Shown: piece after piece, positions 8,021 to 16,100 of the stretch
How positions within the stretch are numbered: the first letter of the stretch is position 1
Layout of the letters: each line of letters begins with the position of its first letter
Notes under the pieces: model-generated
Told to the model about the DNA's origin: nothing
What the model saw: only the letters and a program-made list of their open reading frames with translations
Databases searched by the model: none
Made by a program: the position numbers and the translations under genes
NCBI GenBank assembly: GCA_016700115.1
Contig: CP064999.1
Coordinates: forward strand, 2,666,001-2,730,000
Reading direction: 5' to 3'
From: Sphingobacteriales bacterium
GTDB lineage: Bacteria > Bacteroidota > Bacteroidia > Chitinophagales > UBA2359
Length of the DNA stretch: 64,000 nt

Positions 8021-10069
8021 ATGAATAAAGTAGTGATAATAACACTTCTGACTGTACTTATGCAATTGCTTGTAGCTCAATCTAAATACTACGAAGGTAC
8101 TATTTCATGGGGTTGGATACAAGCATCTTCAGATATAATTTACACTAACGATACAACTTTTGCTTTGGGGTGTGGTAGCTACTTTGATATTAACAGCCGA
8201 GAAAAGACAAATATTGTTTTTTCTGACGATCGTTTGGCTAATTATATAGTAACTAATTATGGTGCAGAGTATGGTGATTTTGTGCGTAGAGATATGATTT
8301 CAACTCCATTTGGATTTGCCATAAGTGGTTGGATGAACAACGGGGTAGCTGCACCCATTACCAACGACACATACGACCACCAGTATTTAACGGAAATTGA
8401 CCATCAAGGCAATTTGTTAAATTTTTACGACCTTAGAGAGTTCCCCTATCAAGGAGATGCTATGTGTATGTACTATTACCCCGAAACTAATACCTATTAT
8501 GTGGGCGGGGAGGCATTTGAAAGCACAAACCCAACCCAAATGTGGCTGTTAAAAATGACCAATGGCGAAGTAGTTTGGCGAAATTACTATGGCACGTATG
8601 ATTACAGGAATGCTATTCACAAATTGCTTCCCGCATCTGACGGCGGAGTGTATGCGGTTGCAGATGTTAATGTACTTACTGGATATCATTTGGGTAACTT
8701 CGCTATCTTGAAAATCAATCCTGACGGTTTTATTGAATGGAGTGAAACTTTTAGTGTAGGATATGAAGATAGATTAACTGACGCTATATTGACCTGCGAT
8801 GAGGGATTTTTGCTCACAGGTGGAAGTAATTTGCCAAATCCGGTTAATAATAATCGTTTGTATGCTACAATTTTAAGGTTAGATTCAGAAAGAAATACTC
8901 TTTGGAATATGCAGTATTTGATTGACAGTTACAAAAGTGAAACAGTCAAGTGTTATCAAACTGGAGAAAATTTTATCTGCATTGGTAATGTGAAGTATAT
9001 AGGAGTTCCTTGGAAAGCATTTATTATGAAAATTCGTGGCATTGATGGAGAACTTATTTGGACACGGTTTTACAATTATGGACTATCACACAATTATTTT
9101 TACAATTTCACCCCAGTTCCGAAGCCCTTAGGAGGTTTTGTTTGTGTGGGTCGAACAGAAACAGAATCAACTGCAGATGTGTACATCGTCAAAACCAACT
9201 GCATGGGCTTGCTCACCCTGCCGCAGGCGGCGTTTTCCGTTTCCCAAGACCCCAACCTGCCCGCCCGCTTCCTCTTTACCAACCAAAGCCAATACGCCTA
9301 CCCCGACAGCATAGACGGCGGGCATTATATTTTAGATTGGGGCGATGGCAGCCCGCCCTACCTCTGCGGGCAAGGCTACGCCCCCTGCATTCAGGATACG
9401 CTCATTCACACCTACCAAACAGAAGGCATTTACGGCATTACCCTCCAAGCCATCGTTTGCAACGACACCTCCACACAAATCCAATCCATCTGTTTCGGCG
9501 TAGTTCCCAATCCGCAGGCAGAATTTAGTTACCAGGATTTCGGCGGCACCATCATATTTACCAACCTAAGCCAAAACAGCTACCTTGCCCAAGGCGGCTA
9601 CTATCTCTGGGATTTTGGCGACGGCAGCCCGCCGGTTTCGGCAGAACACCCCACCCACGAATACGAAGAAAACGGCAGCTACACCGTTACCCTCACCCTC
9701 GTCGTTTGTGGAGATACTTCGGTGTATTCGCAAGAGGTTGTTGTGCAAACGGTAGGAAACCCACCCCAACCCCTCCAAGGAGGGGAATTACAGAGCATGT
9801 TGCAGGTTTATCCCAACCCAACCCAAAATACCTTAACCTTTACCTTACCCGAAAGCCAAACTCCCCCTTCAGGGGGCTGGGGGGTAACAGGGGATTTAGG
9901 GGTAAAACTCCTCTCCCTCACCGGTCAGACCATCCTCGAAACAACCTTTACCGCAGGGGAAACGAGTAAAACCGTTTCGGTGGCGCATCTTCCGGAGGGG
10001 TTGTATATTTATGTGGTTGAGAACGGTGGTGCTGTTTTGGCGCGGGGTAAGGTGGCGGTGGTGCGGTAG
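8021..10069 (+). CDS. cassette A large secreted protein: repeat domain, two PKD domains, T9SS type A sorting domain
   Basis: 682 residues from ATG 8021. Signal peptide (about 1-19, VVIITLLTVLMQLLVAQS); an N-terminal repeat domain to about residue 400 built of propeller-like blades with motifs such as SDGGVYAVAD and PKPLGGFVCVGRTE; two PKD domains (about 403-490 and 500-575; LDWGDGSPPYL and WDFGDGSPPVSAEHPTHEY); a linker; and a sorting domain (about 590-682; VYPNPTQNTL...LPEGLYIYVVENG...ARGKVAVVR). Predicted to be exported by Sec and then secreted or surface-anchored by T9SS. From about base 9187 on the DNA is GC-rich and nearly the same as in the cassette C gene, while the upstream part differs, which suggests module exchange. 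Function unknown. Confidence 0.85.
   Translation: MNKVVIITLLTVLMQLLVAQSKYYEGTISWGWIQASSDIIYTNDTTFALGCGSYFDINSREKTNIVFSDDRLANYIVTNYGAEYGDFVRRDMISTPFGFAISGWMNNGVAAPITNDTYDHQYLTEIDHQGNLLNFYDLREFPYQGDAMCMYYYPETNTYYVGGEAFESTNPTQMWLLKMTNGEVVWRNYYGTYDYRNAIHKLLPASDGGVYAVADVNVLTGYHLGNFAILKINPDGFIEWSETFSVGYEDRLTDAILTCDEGFLLTGGSNLPNPVNNNRLYATILRLDSERNTLWNMQYLIDSYKSETVKCYQTGENFICIGNVKYIGVPWKAFIMKIRGIDGELIWTRFYNYGLSHNYFYNFTPVPKPLGGFVCVGRTETESTADVYIVKTNCMGLLTLPQAAFSVSQDPNLPARFLFTNQSQYAYPDSIDGGHYILDWGDGSPPYLCGQGYAPCIQDTLIHTYQTEGIYGITLQAIVCNDTSTQIQSICFGVVPNPQAEFSYQDFGGTIIFTNLSQNSYLAQGGYYLWDFGDGSPPVSAEHPTHEYEENGSYTVTLTLVVCGDTSVYSQEVVVQTVGNPPQPLQGGELQSMLQVYPNPTQNTLTFTLPESQTPPSGGWGVTGDLGVKLLSLTGQTILETTFTAGETSKTVSVAHLPEGLYIYVVENGGAVLARGKVAVVR
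9770..9785. repeat. GC-rich palindrome in frame inside the coding sequence
   Basis: CCCCTCC-AA-GGAGGGG, perfect arms, translated within the proline/glycine linker between PKD2 and the sorting domain. Confidence 0.6.
9861..9906. repeat. GC-rich palindromic element in frame inside the sorting domain
   Basis: CCCCC-TTCA-GGGGG (9863-9876) followed by CTGGGGGGTAACAGGGG and TTTAGGGG. Encodes TPPSGGWGVTGDLGVKL between the YPNP motif and the SLTGQ strand. A near-identical copy is at 14803-14848 and a shorter one at 20055-20080. Confidence 0.65.
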
Positions 10070-10081
10070 GTATCATTTAAA

Positions 10082-10112
10082 ACGCTGTTTGCGTTGGAAA
10101 CGCAGACAGCGT
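10082..10112 (+). terminator. hairpin after cassette A
   Basis: Arms ACGCTGTTTGCGTT (10082-10095) and AACGCAGACAGCGT (10099-10112), one G-T pair, 3-nt loop, 12 bp after the stop codon. No T-run follows, so an intrinsic terminator is likely but not certain. Confidence 0.6.
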
Positions 10113-10157
10113 CGCACCCGCTTACCGACCATTGAAAAATAAAAAACCAAAAAGAAG

Positions 10158-10165
10158 TATATTTG
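10158..10165 (+). promoter_or_regulatory. -7 box of cassette B
   Basis: TATATTTG, the same octamer as in cassettes C, D and E. Here it overlaps the first possible (TTG) start of the following frame, so translation must start further downstream. Confidence 0.5.
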
Positions 10166-10699
10166 CTTGTTCAAACCTTTTCCAAATCATTAAAACGTTC
10201 CGATTTGCTACTGCAAGAAGACACTACCATTCATCCCAACCTAAAAGACTACTATAAAATGTTGGACGATGTGGTTAAAGACGGGCGCAGTCTGTATGAT
10301 TTGACCGAGCATGAATCTTCAGATTTTGAATCTCTAATGGGTAGCGACAATTCTACCGACACCTACATTCAGTCGTTACTGGCCATACCCCGCCTGCAAA
10401 CCTACAACCGGGTTCCGCAACCTACGGCTGAAAGCAGCAAACGCCCGAACCAATCAATGCACCCTAAAAATGCTTCATGGTTATATCCCAATCCGGCTAC
10501 CCATACATTCAACATTGCAAGTAATGTGCTATGGGACACTGCTACTCTGTATAATTTACATGGGCGCGAAGTAGCAGGTTATGCTTATGCCAACCAACCC
10601 CTACCTCTACCGGACAATTTGCCAAATGGCATGTATATCGTGCGGCTAATCCTACAAAATGGACAAACACAATCTGCCAAGTTGGTCATTTTTAAATAA
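10163..10699 (+). CDS. cassette B small protein (long type), 5'-truncated, with T9SS sorting domain
   Basis: The open frame has 178 codons, but the first ATG is at 10259, giving 146 residues. It corresponds to the second half of the 307-residue protein of cassette D: both share LKDYYKMLDDVVKDGRSLYDLTEHE and the run SSDFESLMGSDNSTDTYIQ. It ends in a type A sorting domain (WLYPNPATHTFNI...LPNGMYIVRLILQNGQTQSAKLVIFK). The upstream half is gone and the -7 box lies against the break, as expected after an internal deletion. No signal peptide. Probably a gene remnant, though still open and followed after only 8 bp by the large cassette B gene. Confidence 0.55.
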   Translation: MLVQTFSKSLKRSDLLLQEDTTIHPNLKDYYKMLDDVVKDGRSLYDLTEHESSDFESLMGSDNSTDTYIQSLLAIPRLQTYNRVPQPTAESSKRPNQSMHPKNASWLYPNPATHTFNIASNVLWDTATLYNLHGREVAGYAYANQPLPLPDNLPNGMYIVRLILQNGQTQSAKLVIFK

Positions 10700-10707
10700 C
10701 CAGTATC

Positions 10708-12234
10708 ATGAAAACATTGTGCTATTCTATAGTTTTTTTAATCAGCACTTGCTGCATTACAACAGCCCAGACGAATTGTGTACCCGGTAGTGTTTATGAC
10801 TTTAACGGATACTTAGACGCATTCAAATCTATAGTCAAATTAGACAATGGAGATTATATTACGGGGGGAGGCACATTAAATTTATTGTCCAGTAATTCTA
10901 ATATGTGTTTTGCGCGAATAGATGTTTGCGGTGATACTATTTGGACACATGCCTATGGTCAATTAAATGAAAGTTTTGTAGATGCCGATATTTACTACAA
11001 AGCCGGGGATAATTTTGTGGTTTCTACTTCAAGCTACTACAGCCACGTAACCCAAATGTATGGGTATGCAATGGTGAAACTCAGCCTGAATGGCGATACT
11101 ATATGGTTGCGAACCTATCTTAATAGTATAAAGGTTTCAGGTCCTAAAGACGTTATCCAAACTTCAGATGGCGGTTTTGCCTTGATAGGTTTTTCGCAAA
11201 ATTTCCCCAACGATTATGCCCGGATATGGTTTATCAAAACCGATGCCGAAGGCAATATGGAATGGGAAAGGTACTACGGCACTGACGGCAACTCTGAAAG
11301 CGGAGAACACTTAATGCAACTACCTGACGGGGGCTATCTGATATTGGGCAGGCGCAACAATGTAACTGCCGAAGTGGTGCGCATCTGGCTAATCCGCACC
11401 GACCCACAAGGCGATGTTTTGTGGGAGCGGTTTTACGGGAACAACTATTTTACAGGAGGAACGCATATTATCCCTGTGTCAGACGGTTTTATGTTAGTGG
11501 GTACCCAACATCCGGGAACTACTTGGCAAACTAACGGCGATGCTTATGTATTAAAAACAGATACTTTTGGCATCACACAATGGTCACATACTTTTGGCGG
11601 TTATTATTACGAACAGTTTGACAAAATCATGCAACTTTCCGATGGGAATTTTATGATTTTAGGAAGTACTTCTACCTTTGGCACAGGCGGCGGTTCGCCC
11701 GATGGATGGCTGTTTAAAATCAGTGCAGAGGGCGACAGCCTCTGGAGCAGAACTTACCGCTACGAAACTGCAGCAGACCGCTCAGAGTATTTATGGGACT
11801 TTCAGCCTGCTCCTGATGGCGGGTTTATGTTGGCAGGCTTTTGCGGCAGGGTGTTTCCCAACAATCAAGATGCTTGGGTCATCCGCACCGACAGCCTCGG
11901 CAATCCCTGCCCGCCCTACAATGGCTGCGATTGGCCGGTAGGTATAGCACCGGTTCCCCTCTTGGGAGGGGCAGGGGTGGTCGTCTATCCCAACCCCGCT
12001 CAAAACACCCTTCAAATCACGTTCCCCGATCTTTCCGCCGGCTCGTTGAGCGAAGCCGAAACGAGCCTTACCCTTCTCTCCCTCACCGGTCAGACCGTCC
12101 TGCAAACTACTTTGGGTGCAGGGGAAACGAGTAAAACCATTTCGGTGGCACATTTGCCGGTGGGGGTGTATGTTTATACCGTAGCACAATCGGGCGCAGT
12201 TTTGGCGCGGGGTAAGGTGGCGGTGGTGCGATAG
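10708..12234 (+). CDS. cassette B large secreted protein: six-bladed-type repeat domain plus T9SS type A sorting domain
   Basis: 508 residues from ATG 10708. Signal peptide (MKTLCYSIVFLISTCCITTAQ), then blades with recurring D-G-x(0,1)-G-[FY]-x3-G signatures (VIQTSDGGFALIGF, LPDGGYLILG, VSDGFMLVG, LSDGNFMILG, APDGGFMLAGF), each followed by a strand ending in W-x-R-x-Y/F-G; this resembles delta-60/PQQ-like propeller repeats. Sorting domain from about residue 425 (VVVYPNPAQNTLQITF...LPVGVYVYTVAQSGAVLARGKVAVVR). The last ~265 residues are almost identical to the cassette D protein, also at DNA level, offset by exactly 5393 bp. Secreted by T9SS; function unknown. Confidence 0.85.
   Translation: MKTLCYSIVFLISTCCITTAQTNCVPGSVYDFNGYLDAFKSIVKLDNGDYITGGGTLNLLSSNSNMCFARIDVCGDTIWTHAYGQLNESFVDADIYYKAGDNFVVSTSSYYSHVTQMYGYAMVKLSLNGDTIWLRTYLNSIKVSGPKDVIQTSDGGFALIGFSQNFPNDYARIWFIKTDAEGNMEWERYYGTDGNSESGEHLMQLPDGGYLILGRRNNVTAEVVRIWLIRTDPQGDVLWERFYGNNYFTGGTHIIPVSDGFMLVGTQHPGTTWQTNGDAYVLKTDTFGITQWSHTFGGYYYEQFDKIMQLSDGNFMILGSTSTFGTGGGSPDGWLFKISAEGDSLWSRTYRYETAADRSEYLWDFQPAPDGGFMLAGFCGRVFPNNQDAWVIRTDSLGNPCPPYNGCDWPVGIAPVPLLGGAGVVVYPNPAQNTLQITFPDLSAGSLSEAETSLTLLSLTGQTVLQTTLGAGETSKTISVAHLPVGVYVYTVAQSGAVLARGKVAVVR
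11956..11971. repeat. GC-rich palindrome in frame before the sorting domain
   Basis: CCCCTC...GAGGGG then CAGGGGTGG; encodes PVPLLGGAGVVV directly ahead of YPNPAQ. Copy at 17349-17364. Confidence 0.55.
12040..12067. repeat. second-family palindrome in frame inside the sorting domain
   Basis: Perfect arms GGCTCGTT (12040-12047) and AACGAGCC (12060-12067) around GAGCGAAGCCGA. The core resembles a GAGCG-AAGTCGAA-type repeat I recall from Bacteroidota intergenic regions. Encodes AGSLSEAETSLT. Copy at 17433-17460. Confidence 0.55.
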
Positions 12235-12558
12235 TGAAAAGTGAAAAACTAAAAAGTGAAAAGTGAAAAACCTGAATGGCAGGGTGTTTAAAACCTCATA
12301 GTTTTTGCAAAACAAATTCCCGCCAACTTACAATTCCGTGTGCAAAGAGTTAAACAAACAAACTATATTTGTAAGAACTAAATCATACCGGAACATGAAA
12401 CAAACAACCATTGCGCAAACCACATTACAACTCACCCCAACAGAAACGTCATTGGTACAAACTATAGCCCAAAGCAATACCAAAGCTGCTTTTGAAGCAC
12501 AGTGTATCCGCTATCTAACACATGGGGAGGAGTACCAAATACAATTACCTCCCTTACC
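12235..12558 (+). repeat. leader direct repeat, copy 1 (cassette C)
   Basis: From just after the previous stop through the -7 box and into the first ~160 bp of the small gene, this stretch is nearly the same as 15012-15335 and 17628-17951. It begins with short GTGAAAAGTGAAAAACTAAA tracts. The -7 box lies 130 bp after the preceding stop and the ATG 24 bp after the box in all three copies. Confidence 0.8.
12364..12371 (+). promoter_or_regulatory. -7 box of cassette C
   Basis: TATATTTG, exact TAnnTTTG match; ATG follows 24 bp after the last base. Confidence 0.6.
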
Positions 12559-12871
12559 GCAAGAGGTACTAAATGGTTATTGGCAGATGTATATCAACTT
12601 TAAAAACGTTAGTACGTTTGCCTCGAACAGTTTGCAAATACACCCTAATCCTGCAAGCGATATACTTACGCTGAATTATGTAAATACCGATGACGTAGCA
12701 GCTACTCTAGAGTGGTACAATACAGTTGGCAAAGTACAAGATATACAAACACTGCCCAATAGTGGCACATACAGCATTGATGTTTCGCAGTGGGCAAACG
12801 GGATTTATTTCTGTCGCATGATAACAAACGGAAACAATATTACTATCTACAAAGTAATGATAATGCATTAG
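12395..12871 (+). CDS. cassette C small protein (short type) with T9SS sorting domain
   Basis: 158 residues from ATG 12395 (MKQTTIAQTTLQLTPTETSL), a start shared with cassettes D and E and placed 24 bp after the -7 box; the frame upstream of it is promoter DNA. Residues 1-55 are nearly identical to D and E, but the middle domain of those proteins is absent and the sequence goes straight to a sorting domain (LQIHPNPASDILTL...WANGIYFCRMITNG). No signal peptide, although type A domains act only on Sec-exported proteins. Shares its short layout with the cassette A protein, and both are followed by a PKD-type partner. Function unknown. Confidence 0.7.
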   Translation: MKQTTIAQTTLQLTPTETSLVQTIAQSNTKAAFEAQCIRYLTHGEEYQIQLPPLPQEVLNGYWQMYINFKNVSTFASNSLQIHPNPASDILTLNYVNTDDVAATLEWYNTVGKVQDIQTLPNSGTYSIDVSQWANGIYFCRMITNGNNITIYKVMIMH

Positions 12872-12897
12872 TAAACGGGTAATTTTAGTTACCTTTA

Positions 12898-12931
12898 AGT
12901 ATTGCGTTGGTTTCAAAACCGACGCAATACT
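12898..12931 (+). terminator. strong hairpin between the two genes of cassette C
   Basis: 15-nt arms (12898-12912 and 12917-12931; AGTATTGCGTTGGTT / AACCGACGCAATACT, one G-T pair) and a TCAA tetraloop. Same position as the cassette A hairpin but unrelated sequence. No T-run, so it may act on mRNA stability or translation of the downstream gene rather than as a full terminator. Confidence 0.6.
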
Positions 12932-12947
12932 TGCAAAATGATTGTAC

Positions 12948-15011
12948 ATGAAAAAGTTACTATCAATATATTGTTGTTTGCTTTTTTTGTTAGGAGGGGC
13001 TGTGTTTTCACAAAACAAGTATTATGAAACAAGGTTAGATGCACCCATAGGTAACGATGTTTTTTGTGTGATGACAGAGAATGATTCTACTTTTTCTGTA
13101 ATAGGGCGCTATTTCATAGATTATGGCACTTTTAACACTTCGTGGTCTTACTTTGCAAAATCAAACCAATTTGGTTTTGAAACTCCAATAACATATTACG
13201 AAGTAGATACTATTGGCGGAGATTTTGGCGTTTACGATATGGTAAAAACGGAAACAGGATATGTAGCTACAGGATACATTTCTACAAACGAATTTGACAA
13301 TTATTATTATATTTTTCTGCTTTACCTTGATAACGAGGGAAATGTAATTGAGTTAAAAAACATTACCCCCGACAACAATGCCTCATTAGGCTACTCCATT
13401 GCCAAAAACACCGAAGGCGACCTATTCATTGGCGGCTACTACACCCCACCCTTTATATCACCCAATCGAGATAAACTCTACCTCGCTAAACTTAACTCAA
13501 GCGGAGAAAAGATTTGGGAATACACGGATTGGACATATCCTTACCACTGCGTCTTTCGTGCTGTACTACCCACCGATGATGGCGGCTGTTATGCCGCAGG
13601 GTATGTCAATGCCTATTTGTTCAACGAATCCGGCGAATTTTATCTAACTAAGTTTAACAGCAACGGAACAATGGCTTGGGAAAGAATTTATGATGTCGGT
13701 ACTACCGATGCCTGTTATGATATGGCTCTGACCCGAGATAGTGGTTTAATCCTTTGTGGGGAAAGTGGATTCAGAAAAGCACATTTGTTAAAGACCAATA
13801 ATGCCGGTGATAGTATATGGAGTAAAAAATATTTTTTAAATGAAGAAAGAAGTGAATTTGTGAAGGTGGCCTCCCTTCTGGACACTACATACGTAGCCAT
13901 TGGCAGTATTAAATCAAATGATGACCCTGGTATGGATTTACTCATCACCAAAGTAGACTCATTGGGCAATCTGATGTGGCATAGGCGATATGGTCAACAA
14001 GAAATTAACGATTACGGATATGACTTTACCCCGGTACCAATTCCCAAAGGCGGGTTTGTGGTAGTAGGTCGTACAGATACTATTGTTCCCACCTCCAACC
14101 CCGGCATACAATGGTCTTTGGGGAGGGGCTATATAGTCAAAACCAACTGCATGGGCTTGCTAACTATGCCGGAAGCTGCATTTACCACAGAGCAAGACCC
14201 CGATGTACCAAGCCGTTTCCTGTTCACCAACCAAAGCCAATACGCCTATCCCGACAGCATAGACGGCGGGTATTACGTATTGGATTGGGGCGATGGCAGC
14301 CCGCCCTACCTCTGCGGGCAAGGCTACGCCCCCTGCACCCAAGATACGCTCATCCACACCTACCAGACGGAGGGCATCTACGGCGTTACCCTCCAAGCCA
14401 TCGTTTGTAACGATACCTCCACCCAAATCCAATCCATCTGTTTCGGCGTAGTTCCCAATCCGCAGGCAGAATTTAGTTACCAGGATTTCAGCGGTGCTAT
14501 CATATTTACCAACCTAAGCCAAAACAGTTACCTTGCCCAAGGCGGCTACTATGTTTGGGATTTCGGCGACGGCAGCCCGCCGGTTTCGGCAGAACACCCC
14601 ACTCACGAATACGAAGAAAACGGCAGCTACACCGCTACCCTCACTTTGGTAGTCTGTGCCGATACTTCGGTTTACACGCTGGAGGTGGTTGTGCAGACGG
14701 TAGGCATTTCACCTCCCGACCCCCTAAAGAGGGAGAAAACCTTACATATTTACCCCAACCCCGCCCAAAACACCCTAACCTTCGCCCTACCCGAAGGCCA
14801 AACTCCCCCTTCAGGGGGCTGGGGGGTAACAGGGGATTTAGGGGTAAAACTCTACAACCTCACGGGTCAGTTGGTTTTGCAAATCACCCTTGCGGCGGGA
14901 GAAACCGTCAAAACCATTTCGGTGGCACATCTTCCGGAGGGGTTGTATATTTATGTGGTTGAGTACGGCGGTGTTGCTTTGGCGCGGGGGAAGGTGGCGG
15001 TGGTGAGATAG
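12948..15011 (+). CDS. cassette C large secreted protein: repeat domain, two PKD domains, T9SS type A sorting domain
   Basis: 687 residues from ATG 12948 (a TTG two codons upstream is not needed). Signal peptide MKKLLSIYCCLLFLLGGAVFS; an N-terminal repeat domain only distantly like cassette A (EGDLFIGGYY, PTDDGGCYAAGY, RDSGLILCGESG); then two PKD domains and a sorting domain nearly identical to cassette A from about base 14136 (motif KTNCMGLLT) onward. The sharp change from AT-rich unique to GC-rich shared sequence at that point marks a recombination or domain-swap junction. Predicted cell-surface or secreted protein, function unknown. Confidence 0.85.
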   Translation: MKKLLSIYCCLLFLLGGAVFSQNKYYETRLDAPIGNDVFCVMTENDSTFSVIGRYFIDYGTFNTSWSYFAKSNQFGFETPITYYEVDTIGGDFGVYDMVKTETGYVATGYISTNEFDNYYYIFLLYLDNEGNVIELKNITPDNNASLGYSIAKNTEGDLFIGGYYTPPFISPNRDKLYLAKLNSSGEKIWEYTDWTYPYHCVFRAVLPTDDGGCYAAGYVNAYLFNESGEFYLTKFNSNGTMAWERIYDVGTTDACYDMALTRDSGLILCGESGFRKAHLLKTNNAGDSIWSKKYFLNEERSEFVKVASLLDTTYVAIGSIKSNDDPGMDLLITKVDSLGNLMWHRRYGQQEINDYGYDFTPVPIPKGGFVVVGRTDTIVPTSNPGIQWSLGRGYIVKTNCMGLLTMPEAAFTTEQDPDVPSRFLFTNQSQYAYPDSIDGGYYVLDWGDGSPPYLCGQGYAPCTQDTLIHTYQTEGIYGVTLQAIVCNDTSTQIQSICFGVVPNPQAEFSYQDFSGAIIFTNLSQNSYLAQGGYYVWDFGDGSPPVSAEHPTHEYEENGSYTATLTLVVCADTSVYTLEVVVQTVGISPPDPLKREKTLHIYPNPAQNTLTFALPEGQTPPSGGWGVTGDLGVKLYNLTGQLVLQITLAAGETVKTISVAHLPEGLYIYVVEYGGVALARGKVAVVR
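14713..14735. repeat. GC-rich palindrome in frame before the sorting domain
   Basis: CTCCC...GGGAG around CCCCCTAAAGAGGG; encodes PPDPLKREK. Related to 19969-19982. Confidence 0.5.
14803..14848. repeat. GC-rich palindromic element in frame inside the sorting domain
   Basis: CCCCC-TTCA-GGGGG at 14805-14818 with the same G-rich tail as 9861-9906; encodes TPPSGGWGVTGDLGVKL. Confidence 0.65.
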
Positions 15012-15335
15012 TGAAAAGTGAAAAACTAAAAGTGAAAAGTAAAAAACCTGAAAGGCAGGGTGTTTAAAAACCTCATAGTTTTGGCGAAACAAATTCCCGC
15101 CAACTTACAATTCCGTGTGCAAAGAGTTAAACAAACAAACTATATTTGTAAGAACCAAATCATACCGGAACATGAAACAAACAACCATTGCGCAAACGGC
15201 AAAGCAACTCACCCCAACAGAAACGTCATTGGTACAAACTATAGCCCAAAGCAATACTAAGGCTGCTTTTGAAGCACAATGTATCCGCTATCTTACACAT
15301 GGGGAGGAGTACCAAATACAATTGCCTCCTTTGCC
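15012..15335 (+). repeat. leader direct repeat, copy 2 (cassette D)
   Basis: Same element as 12235-12558, closer still to copy 3 at 17628-17951. Copies are 2777 and 2616 bp apart, so unequal crossing-over between them would add or delete one cassette. Confidence 0.8.
15141..15148 (+). promoter_or_regulatory. -7 box of cassette D
   Basis: TATATTTG, 24 bp before ATG 15172, in the shared leader. Confidence 0.6.
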
Positions 15336-16092
15336 CGATTTAAACGGTTTTTCTGAAGGGACAGGTGTTGGAGACGGTAGCCCCGAAGATCTTGCAGACG
15401 ACATCAGAAACAATTCGGTTTCGGATAACGAACTGTCTGTCCGTACCACACAGGCTGTGCAATACTATTTGCAACAGGACTCTACCCAACAAGAGGCGAT
15501 TGATTTTTTAACAGAATTAGACACCCACGAAGCCAAAACCATGTTGCTCGGTGCCTATCTGCAACAGTCCGATACCGCTATGGTGAGGCACTACCGCCTG
15601 CTGTTGAACGCTGACACTGTTGTCAATCCCAACCTGAAAGACTACTACAAAATGTTGGACGATGTGGTCAAAGACGGGCGCAGTCTGTATGATTTGACCG
15701 AGCATGAATCTTCAGATTTTGAATCTCTAATGGGTAGCGACAATTCTACCGACACCTACATTCAGTCGTTACTGGCCATGCCCCGCCTGCAAACCTACAA
15801 CCGCATTCCGCAACCTGTAAATGAAAGCAACAAACGCCCAAACCAAGTAAGCCAGTCAAAAAATGCTTCATGGTTATATCCCAATCCCGCCACAAACACC
15901 ATAAACATTGCTTCTAACCTGCAATGGAAAACAGCCACCCTCTACAATTTACTCGGAAAGATATTAGCCGGATATACTTCTGAAAATAATAGTCTGTCGT
16001 TGCCCGAAAACCTGCAAAACGGAATTTATATCGTCCAATTGACTCTGGAAAACGGCCAAACTCAAACGGCCAAATTGTTCATCTCAAAATAG
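15172..16092 (+). CDS. cassette D small protein (long type) with T9SS sorting domain
   Basis: 306 residues from ATG 15172. Residues 1-55 are the shared head (LTPTETSLVQTIAQSNTKAAF, then GEEYQIQLPPLP); 60-215 is an alpha-helical middle part (VRTTQAVQYYLQQDSTQQEAIDFL, LLGAYLQQSDTAMVRHYRLLL, LKDYYKMLDDVVKDGRSLYDL) that looks like a tetratricopeptide-style helical hairpin series; then a sorting domain (WLYPNPATNTINI...LQNGIYIVQLTLENGQTQTAKLFISK). No signal peptide. It looks like the C-terminal third of a bigger secreted protein now with its own promoter, or a protein with an unusual export route. Its stop is 8 bp before the large gene, so translational coupling is likely. Confidence 0.75.
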   Translation: MKQTTIAQTAKQLTPTETSLVQTIAQSNTKAAFEAQCIRYLTHGEEYQIQLPPLPDLNGFSEGTGVGDGSPEDLADDIRNNSVSDNELSVRTTQAVQYYLQQDSTQQEAIDFLTELDTHEAKTMLLGAYLQQSDTAMVRHYRLLLNADTVVNPNLKDYYKMLDDVVKDGRSLYDLTEHESSDFESLMGSDNSTDTYIQSLLAMPRLQTYNRIPQPVNESNKRPNQVSQSKNASWLYPNPATNTINIASNLQWKTATLYNLLGKILAGYTSENNSLSLPENLQNGIYIVQLTLENGQTQTAKLFISK

Positions 16093-16100
16093 TTTGCGTC

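Noticed and set aside
14111..14432. Arg/Pro-rich frames on both strands over the PKD region
   Set aside because: Shadows of the GC-rich PKD-coding DNA; the same shadows recur in cassette A (9058-9528) and near 12000 and 17300.
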